Part shown: positions 35,076 through 42,271 of the stretch, in pieces | Layout: every line of letters begins with the position of its first letter | Numbering within the stretch: position 1 is the stretch's first letter | Assembly (NCBI GenBank): GCA_030427205.1 | Contig: JAUHXC010000033.1 | Coordinates: 52,981-116,980 of the forward strand | From: a bacterium | Lineage (GTDB): Bacteria > Myxococcota_A > Bradymonadia > UBA7976 > UBA1532 | DNA length: 64,000 nucleotides | Direction of reading: 5' to 3' | Notes under the pieces: generated by a model | Seen by the model: only the letters and a program-made list of their open reading frames with translations | The model's database searches: none | Told to the model about the DNA's origin: nothing | Program-made: the position numbers and the translations under genes

Positions 35076-36778
35076 AGACCCTCGACTGGGTGGTGCTGAT
35101 CGGCACGATCGCCACCATCGTCGGCTACGGGATCTACAAGACCCGCAACATCGCGACGAGCGCCGACTACCTCAAGGGCGACGGCGAGCTGCGCTGGCCG
35201 ACCATCGGGCTGTCGATCATGGCCACTCAGGCCAGCGCGATCACCTTCCTCTCGGTGCCGGGCCAGGCCTACGAAGACGGCATGCGCTTCGTGCAGTTCT
35301 ACTTCGGGCTGCCCATCGCGATGGTGATCATCAGCGCCGTCTTCGTGCCGATCTACTACAAGCTCAACGTCTTCACCGCCTACGAGTACCTCGAGCAGCG
35401 CTTCGACCCGAAGACCCGGGTGCTCGGCGCGCTCTTGTTCATGACGGGGCGCGGGCTGGCGGCGGGCATCTCGATCTACGCGCCGGCGATCATCCTCTCG
35501 TCGCTGATGGGCTGGGATCTCAACGCCACCAACCTCGTGCTGGGCGCGGTGGTCATCCTGTATACCGTCAGCGGCGGCTCCAAGGCGGTCAGCCAGACCC
35601 AGAAGCAGCAGATGGTGGTCATCATGGGCGGCATCATCACCGCCGCCATCGTGATCGCCTATCGCCTGCCCGACGACGTCGGCGTGACCACCGCCGCGAC
35701 CCTCGCCGGGGCCGTCGGCCGGATGAACGTCATCGACTTCAGCTTCGACCCCGATACCCGCTACACCTTCTGGTCGGGCATCACCGGCGGGCTCTTCCTG
35801 GCGCTGTCGTACTTCGGCACCGACCAGAGTCAGGTGCAGCGCTATCTGGGCGGCAAGTCGGTCGCCGAGAGCCGACTGGGCCTGCTCTTCAACGGCGTGC
35901 TCAAGATCCCGATGCAGTTCTTGATCCTGTTCATCGGGATCATGGTCTTCGTCTTCTTCCTCTTCGAACGGCCGCCGGTCTTCTTCAACCAGCCCACGCT
36001 CGACGCGGCCTATGCCACCGAGCACGCCCCCGAGCTCGAGCGGCTGGAGGCCGAGTGGACGGTCGCCTTCGAAGAGCGCAAGCAGACCGCGCTCGCCCTG
36101 ACCGCCGCTGAGGGGTCGGAGGCCGAGGCCGCCGCGGCCGCCGCGCTGCAGGCGGCGCAGGTGAAGATGGATGGGCTGCGGGCCGAGGCCAAGACGGTCA
36201 TCAAGGCCGCCGTGCCCACCGCCGAGCTCAAAGACAGCGACTACATCTTCGTCTCGTTCGTGCTGCGCTACCTGCCGACGGGGCTGGTGGGGCTGCTGCT
36301 GGCGGTGATCCTGTCGGCGGCCATGTCATCGACGGCCAGCGAGCTCAACGCGCTGGGCTCGACGACCATCGTCGACCTGTACAAACGGCTCTTCCGGCCC
36401 GACGCCGACGACCGGCACATCCTGCGGGCGAGCAAGGTGGCCACCGCCTTCTGGGGCGGGGTCGCGGTGGCGTTCGCGACATTCGCGGCGCTGCTCGACA
36501 ACCTCATACAGGCGGTGAACATCCTGGGATCGATCTTCTATGGGGTCATCCTGGGCATCTTCCTGGTGGCGTTCTTCGTGCGGCGGGTGCGCGGCACGGC
36601 GGTGTTCTGCGCCGCCGTGGTCGCGCAGCTGGGCGTGGTCGTGCTCTTCTTCACCATGGATATCGGTTACTTGTGGTTCAACGTCATCGGATGCGTATGG
36701 GTGATCGTGCTCTCGCTGATCATCCAGGCGGTGCTGCCGCCCGCGTCCGATCCACCCCCGAAGACCCAGGAGGTCTGA
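35072..36778 (+). CDS. Sodium:solute symporter (SSS family)
   Basis: A 568-residue SSS-family transporter. It has about 13 membrane segments; GLSIMATQASAITFLSVPGQAYEDG in the first segments and the YFGTDQSQVQRYLGG region are typical. A cytoplasmic insert of about 75 residues (roughly 310-385) is rich in Glu and Ala and probably forms a coiled coil, unusual for the family. SSS carriers use the Na+ gradient to bring in sugars, amino acids, vitamins or anions; the substrate is not deducible. The gene overlaps the small membrane-protein gene by 4 nt, and DUF2911 follows 4 nt after. It may import the product of the upstream deacetylase. Confidence 0.9.
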   Translation: MKTLDWVVLIGTIATIVGYGIYKTRNIATSADYLKGDGELRWPTIGLSIMATQASAITFLSVPGQAYEDGMRFVQFYFGLPIAMVIISAVFVPIYYKLNVFTAYEYLEQRFDPKTRVLGALLFMTGRGLAAGISIYAPAIILSSLMGWDLNATNLVLGAVVILYTVSGGSKAVSQTQKQQMVVIMGGIITAAIVIAYRLPDDVGVTTAATLAGAVGRMNVIDFSFDPDTRYTFWSGITGGLFLALSYFGTDQSQVQRYLGGKSVAESRLGLLFNGVLKIPMQFLILFIGIMVFVFFLFERPPVFFNQPTLDAAYATEHAPELERLEAEWTVAFEERKQTALALTAAEGSEAEAAAAAALQAAQVKMDGLRAEAKTVIKAAVPTAELKDSDYIFVSFVLRYLPTGLVGLLLAVILSAAMSSTASELNALGSTTIVDLYKRLFRPDADDRHILRASKVATAFWGGVAVAFATFAALLDNLIQAVNILGSIFYGVILGIFLVAFFVRRVRGTAVFCAAVVAQLGVVVLFFTMDIGYLWFNVIGCVWVIVLSLIIQAVLPPASDPPPKTQEV

Positions 36779-36782
36779 CTCG

Positions 36783-37628
36783 ATGCGTTCCGTGCTCCGT
36801 ACCGCTCTCGCCGTGGCCGCCGCCGCGCTGCTCGCCACGCCGGCCCTGGCCCAGCTCGAACTGCCCGACCTCAGCCCGCGGGCCGAGGTGATGCAGACCG
36901 TCGGCATCACCGCCATCACCGTCAACTACGCCAGCCCCGGGGTGAAGGGGCGCAAGATCTTCGGCGAGCTGGTGCCGCTCGACAAGCTGTGGCGCACCGG
37001 CGCCAACGCGGCGACGACCCTCGAGGTCAGCACCGACGTGAAGATCGGCGGCAAGGACGTGCCCGCCGGCAAGTACGCGCTGTTCACCATCCCCGGCAAG
37101 GACAAGTGGACGGTCATCATCAACAAGAACGCCGACCAGGGCGGCACCCGCAATTACGACCAGAAGCTCGACCAGGCGCGCTTCGAGGTCAAGCCGGGCA
37201 AGGCGGCGACCAAGATGGAGCGGATGACCTTCCTCTTCACCGACACCCAGGACGACAGCACCTCGCTGCAGCTCGTCTGGGACGAGACCCGCGTGACGCT
37301 GCCGATCACCATCGAGACCAACGCCCTGGTCGCGGCGGGCATCGACGGCTACGCCAAGGGCTCGGCGCGCACCATGGCCAACGCGGCGCGGCACTACAAG
37401 CGGGTGAAGCAGCTCGACAAGGCGCTGGCGATGATCGACAACGCGCTGGCCATCGACGAGACTTGGTTCGCGCTGTGGATCAAGGCCGACATCCTCGCCG
37501 AGAAGGGCGACATCAAGGCGGCCTACCCCGTCGCCGAGAAGGCCTACGCGCTGGGCAGCAAGGACGAGTACTTCTTCTGGAAGGACACCATCGAGAAGGC
37601 GCTCGAGGACTGGAAGAGCAAGAAGTAG
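36783..37628 (+). CDS. DUF2911 exported protein
   Basis: A 281-residue protein with a signal peptide (TALAVAAAALLATPALAQ). Residues 25-175 form a DUF2911 beta-sandwich domain (SPRAEVMQTVGITAITVNYASPG, KYALFTIPGKDKWTVIINKN), common in Bacteroidota and myxobacteria. The C-terminal ~80 residues are helical and TPR-like (RVKQLDKALAMIDNALAIDETWFALWIKAD). DUF2911 has no agreed function. It starts 4 nt after the symporter stop, so it belongs to the PIG-L operon, with a periplasmic location that fits handling of the same substrate. Confidence 0.88.
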   Translation: MRSVLRTALAVAAAALLATPALAQLELPDLSPRAEVMQTVGITAITVNYASPGVKGRKIFGELVPLDKLWRTGANAATTLEVSTDVKIGGKDVPAGKYALFTIPGKDKWTVIINKNADQGGTRNYDQKLDQARFEVKPGKAATKMERMTFLFTDTQDDSTSLQLVWDETRVTLPITIETNALVAAGIDGYAKGSARTMANAARHYKRVKQLDKALAMIDNALAIDETWFALWIKADILAEKGDIKAAYPVAEKAYALGSKDEYFFWKDTIEKALEDWKSKK

Positions 37629-37634
37629 ACCGGC

Positions 37635-38636
37635 CTACGCCCGCCGCACGAGGGTCAGCCCGTCGCCGATCGACAAGAGCTGCACCCGCAACCCCGCCTG
37701 CTTCGCCAGCCGCTGCGTGAACCCGCGCAGCGTCCGGGTGTCGGCGTCGTTCACCCGCTCGTCGACCACCGACCCGCCCCACAACATGTTGTCGAACGCG
37801 ATGATGCCGCCCGGCCGCAGCCGCGGCAGGATCAGGTCGAAGTAGGTCGGGTAGCCCTCCTTGTCGGCGTCGATGAACGCGAGGTCGACGCAGGGCTCTT
37901 CGGGCAGGCGCTTCAAGCCGTCGGTGGCCGGCCCCAGCTCGACGGTGATCCGATCGGCGACGCCGGCCGCCTTCCACGCCGCCCGCGCGATGGTCAGCGG
38001 CACGTCGCTGATCTCGAAGCAGGTGACCCGCCCCGCGCCGCGCAGCCCGCGGGCCATCCACAGCGCCGAGGTGCCGGTGAAGGTGCCCACCTCGACGACG
38101 TGCTGCGCGTCGAGCAGCTCGACGAGCAGTTGCAGGAAGCGGCCCTGGTCTTCGCCGATGCACATGCGCGCGCTGTCGCCGAACTGCTGGCGGCTCTGGT
38201 GGGCGATGTCGGCGGCGATGGCGTCGGGCGGGGGGTTCTGGGCGGCTTCGATCCAGTCCTGGATCGCGGGCGAGAGGCCGACGGTGCGGCTGCCCCCGCG
38301 CGGGCGCACGCCGCGGGGGCCCGCGGCGAGTTGGCCGGCGAGCCAGCCGTCGGCCACCGCCACGTCGGCGACGGCGGTGAGCGGACAGGCGATGCGCCCC
38401 GGCCAGCGCAAGACCGCCGCGCGCACATCGGCATCGGGGCAGACCGCGACGACGCCGACGCACCGCGTCGCCATGCCCGGCCGATGGCGTCGCAGGCCGC
38501 CGATGAGCGCGTCGACGTCGGCCATGGCCTTCAGCGTCAGCTTCAAGCCGAAGGGCGCCGCCTCGCCTGACGGGGCCTTCAGCAGCGTATCGAGCAGCCC
38601 ATCGACGTCGCCGATGGTCGTGTGATGCAGGGCCAT
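37635..38636 (-). CDS. O-methyltransferase with an N-terminal extension
   Basis: A 333-residue protein. The last ~215 residues are a caffeoyl-CoA/catechol-type O-methyltransferase (Methyltransf_3): motif I VVEVGTFTGTSALWMARGL, acidic ribose ligand CFEISDVP, metal-site region DLAFIDADKEGYPTYFD and IIAFDNMLWGG. Metal-dependent class members use Mg2+ or similar ions. The first ~115 residues are an extra domain rich in Val/Ala (ATRCVGVVAVCPDADVRAAVL) that I do not recognise. GGGAG 5 nt before the ATG fixes the start. It converges with the DUF2911 gene, ends 7 bp from it, and is not in that operon. Confidence 0.85.
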   Translation of the reverse strand: MALHHTTIGDVDGLLDTLLKAPSGEAAPFGLKLTLKAMADVDALIGGLRRHRPGMATRCVGVVAVCPDADVRAAVLRWPGRIACPLTAVADVAVADGWLAGQLAAGPRGVRPRGGSRTVGLSPAIQDWIEAAQNPPPDAIAADIAHQSRQQFGDSARMCIGEDQGRFLQLLVELLDAQHVVEVGTFTGTSALWMARGLRGAGRVTCFEISDVPLTIARAAWKAAGVADRITVELGPATDGLKRLPEEPCVDLAFIDADKEGYPTYFDLILPRLRPGGIIAFDNMLWGGSVVDERVNDADTRTLRGFTQRLAKQAGLRVQLLSIGDGLTLVRRA

Positions 38637-38749
38637 GGTCACTCCCGGTGTCTGCCGGCGAGCATGGTCGACGGTGCGGCGCGGGGCAAGGGGGCGGATC
38701 ACACTCGAGGCGCGATGTAACGCCACCTCGGCCGTGGCATCATCGAGGC

Positions 38750-39244
38750 ATGGCAGCCGATCCGCCCGCCCAGAGCCCGAGCAGCGTCGAGAGCCCGAGC
38801 GGCGCCGAGAGCCCGAGCAGCGCCGAGAGCCCGGAGACCGCCGAGGCGGATGGCGCGCTGGCGCTGACCGCCGAGAGCGTCGAGCGCCAGACCGGCTTCG
38901 TCCGCTGGCTTCTCGAGCGGGCCCGCGCCGCGGGCTCGGCGGTGGTCTCGCGGGCGCTGGTGCTGTGGTATGCCGCCCGCGACCCCGATACGCCCATGCG
39001 GGCCAAGGCGGTCATCATCGGCGCGCTGGCCTATCTGGTCGAGCCGATCGACGCGATCCCCGATCTGACGCCGCTGCTGGGTTATACCGACGATATGACG
39101 GTGCTCGGCCTGGCGCTGACGGCGGTCGTGGCCTACGTCAAACCGGCCCATCGTGAGGCGGCGCGGCGGCGCGCCGCCGAGATCTTCGGCGAGGAGCTGC
39201 CCGAGAGCGAGGGCGTCGAGCCCGCGCCGGACGAGCCGGATTGA
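38750..39244 (+). CDS. DUF1232 (YkvA-like) membrane-associated protein
   Basis: A 164-residue protein with a Ser/Glu-rich repetitive N-terminus (the unit SPSSVESPSGAESPS recurs) followed by a DUF1232 domain. The hallmark is YLVEPIDAIPDLTPLLGYTD near residue 100, with helices before and after. DUF1232 proteins are small, probably membrane-peripheral, and uncharacterised. Only a GAGG one base from the ATG is present, so either the message is leaderless (a CATCAT lies 6 nt upstream) or initiation is weak. It converges on the next gene with a 21-bp gap. Confidence 0.85.
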   Translation: MAADPPAQSPSSVESPSGAESPSSAESPETAEADGALALTAESVERQTGFVRWLLERARAAGSAVVSRALVLWYAARDPDTPMRAKAVIIGALAYLVEPIDAIPDLTPLLGYTDDMTVLGLALTAVVAYVKPAHREAARRRAAEIFGEELPESEGVEPAPDEPD

Positions 39245-39265
39245 GCCCGGGCGGGCAGCGCTCGA

Positions 39266-41065
39266 TCAGAGCCCCATCATGTAGCGCAGCAGGCGGCGGG
39301 AGTCGGTGAACTCGGCCGATGATGCGGCGTTGTCCTGCCAATCGGACTCCACCAGCCACAGCCGGCCGGGCAGGGCGTCGACATAGCCCAACGAGACGGT
39401 GTCCTGGTTCCAGCCGCCGAGCGGCACCATCAGCGGCAGGTCGCCGAGCGCGTAGCCGCAGCCGCTGCTGATGGGCTCGACGTCCCGGTTGACCTGCCAG
39501 AACGGATCCTGCTCGTTGAAGCGGACGGCGGGCACGATCAGGTCGCTGCAGTTGCCCAGGCGGCCGCCGCGGGCGAAGGCGCCGCCGAAGACCGCGTTGT
39601 AGACCCGCACCGAGGCGTCGAACTCGGTGATGATCTGCAGGCCGGTCTCGACCATCGCCGCGAGCAGGGGCTCGCCGTCGACGCGCGCGGCGCCGTCGCG
39701 GGTCACGAGCAGGGCGATGGTATCGGCGTCGGGCAGGCAGCCGGCGACCAGCTCGACCCCGTCGCCGGGCTCGAGGAAGCCCTCGACGTCGCGGTCGCTG
39801 GTGCCGCACAGCATGATGTGGGCGTTGGCCGGCATGACCGGCCCGCCGTCTCCGCCGCCGACCCAGCAGTGGTTGGTCGCGTCACCACAGGCGGCGTGGT
39901 CGGCGACGTAGGCCGAGTAGCTGCAGCCGACCGCCCCGCAGTTGTATGGCTCTCCCGAGCCGGGCTCGACGAAGTCTTCGGCGACGGTGGCGCCCCGGCA
40001 GTATTGCTCGTCGCCCCAGCCGTCGGCGTGCGCCCGATTGTCGACCACGTCGGCCGACGTCGAGCAGGCGTAGAGGCCCGGCTCGCCGCCGAAGAGCTCG
40101 GCGCAGGCGTCGAGGCACGACATCGACGCCGCGTTCTGCCAGGCGGGGCCGTCGCCCACCCGGAAGCTGCCGACCAGCTCCGGCTCACCGCAGCGCGGGT
40201 CGTCGGCGCAGTCGACATCGGCGCAGTCGATCCGGCCGTCGACGTCGTCGTCGACCCCGTTGTCGCAGATCTCCGCGACGCCGCAGGCGTCGCCCTCGTC
40301 GACCGCGCCGTCGCAGTCGTCGTCGATGTCGTTGCAGGCTTCACCGGCGGGCGGGGCCGGCTCGGCGACGCACTCGAAGCGGCCAGCGACGCATTCGATA
40401 TCGCCCACGACAGCGCAGGCGCCGAGGCCGGCTTCGCAGGCGTCGGGCTCGACGAGGCCCTCGTCGGCGGTGCCGTCGCAGTCGTCGTCGCGGCCGTTGC
40501 AGATCTCGGGCTCGCCGAGCGGGCCCACCGGCGCGCAGGTCGTGCCGCCGTCGCGCAGGCAGGCGATCTCGCCGAAGGCCTCGCAGGGCACGTCGAGCAC
40601 GCACTCTTCGCCGACGCCGAAGTCCTCGTCGATCCGGCCGTCGCCGTCGTCGTCGCGGCCGTTGCAGGTCTCCGGATCGGGCTCGGGTTCCGGCTCGGGC
40701 TCGGGCTCGGGTTCCGGCTCCGGCTCGGGTTCGGGCTCCGGCTCGGGCTCGGGTTCCGGCTCGGGCTCGGGCTCGGGCACGCCGTCGTCGGGATCTGGAT
40801 CGGGCTCGGGCTCTGCGCCGCCATCGGGCGGCGGCACGCCGTCGTCGGGATCGGGATCGGGCTCGGCGCCGCCGTCGGGCGGCGGGATGCCGTCGTCGGG
40901 ATCGGCGTCTTCGCGGTCGATGACGTCCGCGTCGCTGCCTTCGACCCCCATCTCGTCGTCGTCATCGCCGCCGCCGCCCCCGCCGCCGGCGGGGATGCAG
41001 GCCGAGGTCAGGCCGAGGAGCAACAGGGTGGGCAGCAGGACGGACGGCAGGCGGCGCAGGGACAT
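39266..41065 (-). CDS. Lipoprotein with Pro-Glu stalk and MopE-like repeats
   Basis: A 599-residue lipoprotein (LLGLTSAC) whose N-terminus has a poly-Gly/Asp run, DDGIPPPDGGAEP-type repeats and a long Glu-Pro stalk. Four MopE-like Cys/Asp motifs follow (CNGRDDDGDGRIDE, CNGRDDDCDGTADE, CNDIDDDCDGAVDE, NGVDDDVDGRIDC), likely calcium sites. The C-terminal 260 residues are a Cys-rich domain with no family I recognise, containing patterns such as CLDACAELFG and CGAVGCSYS. Surface exposure on a rigid stalk is likely. I prefer the ATG at 41065, which has GGAG 6 nt upstream, to one 12 nt earlier. Confidence 0.8.
   Translation of the reverse strand: MSLRRLPSVLLPTLLLLGLTSACIPAGGGGGGGDDDDEMGVEGSDADVIDREDADPDDGIPPPDGGAEPDPDPDDGVPPPDGGAEPEPDPDPDDGVPEPEPEPEPEPEPEPEPEPEPEPEPEPEPEPEPDPETCNGRDDDGDGRIDEDFGVGEECVLDVPCEAFGEIACLRDGGTTCAPVGPLGEPEICNGRDDDCDGTADEGLVEPDACEAGLGACAVVGDIECVAGRFECVAEPAPPAGEACNDIDDDCDGAVDEGDACGVAEICDNGVDDDVDGRIDCADVDCADDPRCGEPELVGSFRVGDGPAWQNAASMSCLDACAELFGGEPGLYACSTSADVVDNRAHADGWGDEQYCRGATVAEDFVEPGSGEPYNCGAVGCSYSAYVADHAACGDATNHCWVGGGDGGPVMPANAHIMLCGTSDRDVEGFLEPGDGVELVAGCLPDADTIALLVTRDGAARVDGEPLLAAMVETGLQIITEFDASVRVYNAVFGGAFARGGRLGNCSDLIVPAVRFNEQDPFWQVNRDVEPISSGCGYALGDLPLMVPLGGWNQDTVSLGYVDALPGRLWLVESDWQDNAASSAEFTDSRRLLRYMMGL
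40675..40780 (-). repeat. Glu-Pro-encoding tandem repeat in the lipoprotein stalk
   Basis: About 100 bp of tandem GAPyCC-type hexamers (GGCTCGGGTTCC and variants on the plus strand) encode an uninterrupted Glu-Pro run. Similar but shorter stretches (6845-6890 and 7130-7200) encode Pro-Glu/Pro-Gln linkers in the VanY-like protein. Length variation between strains is expected. Confidence 0.75.
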
Positions 41066-41135
41066 GGCGGGCTCCATAGGTGTTCGGCCGCACGGTGGGC
41101 CATCGCGCCGCGCCGGCGCAATGCGGGATCGCCCG

Positions 41136-42077
41136 TCAGACGGGCACCGGCACCTGCTCGACGAGCTGGGCGACGACCCGCTCGGCCTCGCCGTAGGTGC
41201 GCAGCAGGCCGTCGCCGCCGCCGGCCACCAGCACCCGGTGGGCCAGCACCGGCACCGCGAGGTGCTTGACGTCGTCGGGCAGGGTATAGGTGCGCCCCAG
41301 GAGCAGCGCCCGGGCGCGGGCCGCCCGCTGCAGGGCCAGCGCGCCGCGGGTCGAGACGCCCAGCTCGAGGGTCGGCGTCTGGCGGCTGGCCTCGACGAGG
41401 GTCATCAGATAGTCGATCACCAGATCGTCGACCCGCACGTCTTCGACCCGCCGCATGAGATCGCGCAGCTGGTCGACGGTGCTGCGCGGCTCGAGCAGGC
41501 TCAGCGGGTCGCGGCCGGTGCGCCCCTTGAGGATCGCCCGCTCGACCCGCCCGTCGGGGTAGCCGAGGTGCAGCCGCATCATGAAGCGGTCGAGCTGGCT
41601 CTCGGGCAGCGGGTAGGTGCCGTGGAAGTCCTGCGGGTTCTGGGTCGCGATGACGATGAACGGGTCGGGCAGCGGGTGGGTCTCGTTGTCGATGGAGACC
41701 TGGCCCTCGTTCATCGCCTCGAGCAGGCTCGACTGGGTCTTGGGCGTGGTGCGGTTGATCTCGTCGGCGAGCACGACGTTGGCGAAGATCGGGCCCGGCC
41801 GGAACTCGAACTGCTCGCTGCCGCGCAAGAAGACGTTGACCCCGAGCACGTCGCTGGGCAGCAGGTCGCTGGTGAACTGGATGCGGCGGAAGGTGCAGCC
41901 GAGCACCCGGGCCAGCGCCTGACCCAGCGTCGTCTTGCCCACGCCGGGCACGTCTTCGAGCAGCACGTGCCCGCCGGCGAGGGCGGCGGTCATCGCGTTG
42001 AGCACCACCTCTTCCTTGCCCCGCACCACCCCGTTGACGGCGTCGAGCAGGTCGCGCAGCAGGCGCTGGTGTGTCAC
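41136..42077 (-). CDS. MoxR-family AAA+ ATPase, orphan
   Basis: A 313-residue MoxR-type AAA+ ATPase. Walker A is LEDVPGVGKTTLGQALA, Walker B is VVLADEINRTTPKTQSSLL, sensor 1 ATQNPQDFHGTYPLPESQLDRF and an Arg-rich lid follow, all intact. MoxR ATPases act as chaperones that insert cofactors or mature complexes, usually with a DUF58 and VWA partner. Here none is adjacent: the same-strand gene downstream encodes a Cys-rich lipoprotein, 70 bp away. The GTG at 42077 is preceded by GAGG at 9 nt and gives the normal length. Confidence 0.85.
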   Translation of the reverse strand: MTHQRLLRDLLDAVNGVVRGKEEVVLNAMTAALAGGHVLLEDVPGVGKTTLGQALARVLGCTFRRIQFTSDLLPSDVLGVNVFLRGSEQFEFRPGPIFANVVLADEINRTTPKTQSSLLEAMNEGQVSIDNETHPLPDPFIVIATQNPQDFHGTYPLPESQLDRFMMRLHLGYPDGRVERAILKGRTGRDPLSLLEPRSTVDQLRDLMRRVEDVRVDDLVIDYLMTLVEASRQTPTLELGVSTRGALALQRAARARALLLGRTYTLPDDVKHLAVPVLAHRVLVAGGGDGLLRTYGEAERVVAQLVEQVPVPV

Positions 42078-42201
42078 GGCGAAGGACCTCGGGTCGTGGC
42101 GGTCGAGGGCGAGCCCCGCACGGTGTGTACCCGGACGGCGACCTGCGGGCAAGCACGAAGCCCACCGGGCCCCGCTCGCCGCGGCAATTCCACGGCAGGG
42201 G

Positions 42202-42230
42202 TTGCAACCGGCGGTTCATCTGTTCAACCT
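42202..42230 (+). promoter_or_regulatory. Candidate promoter of topA
   Basis: TTGCAA (42202-42207), a 17-bp spacer and CAACCT (42225-42230) lie about 40 bp upstream of the topA ATG, leaving a short leader with GAGG. The region is AT-richer than its surroundings and shared with the divergent MoxR gene. Confidence 0.4.
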
Positions 42231-42271
42231 TCCACCCTCTTCGGGTCCTGTAAGCGAAGGCGAGGTGATCG

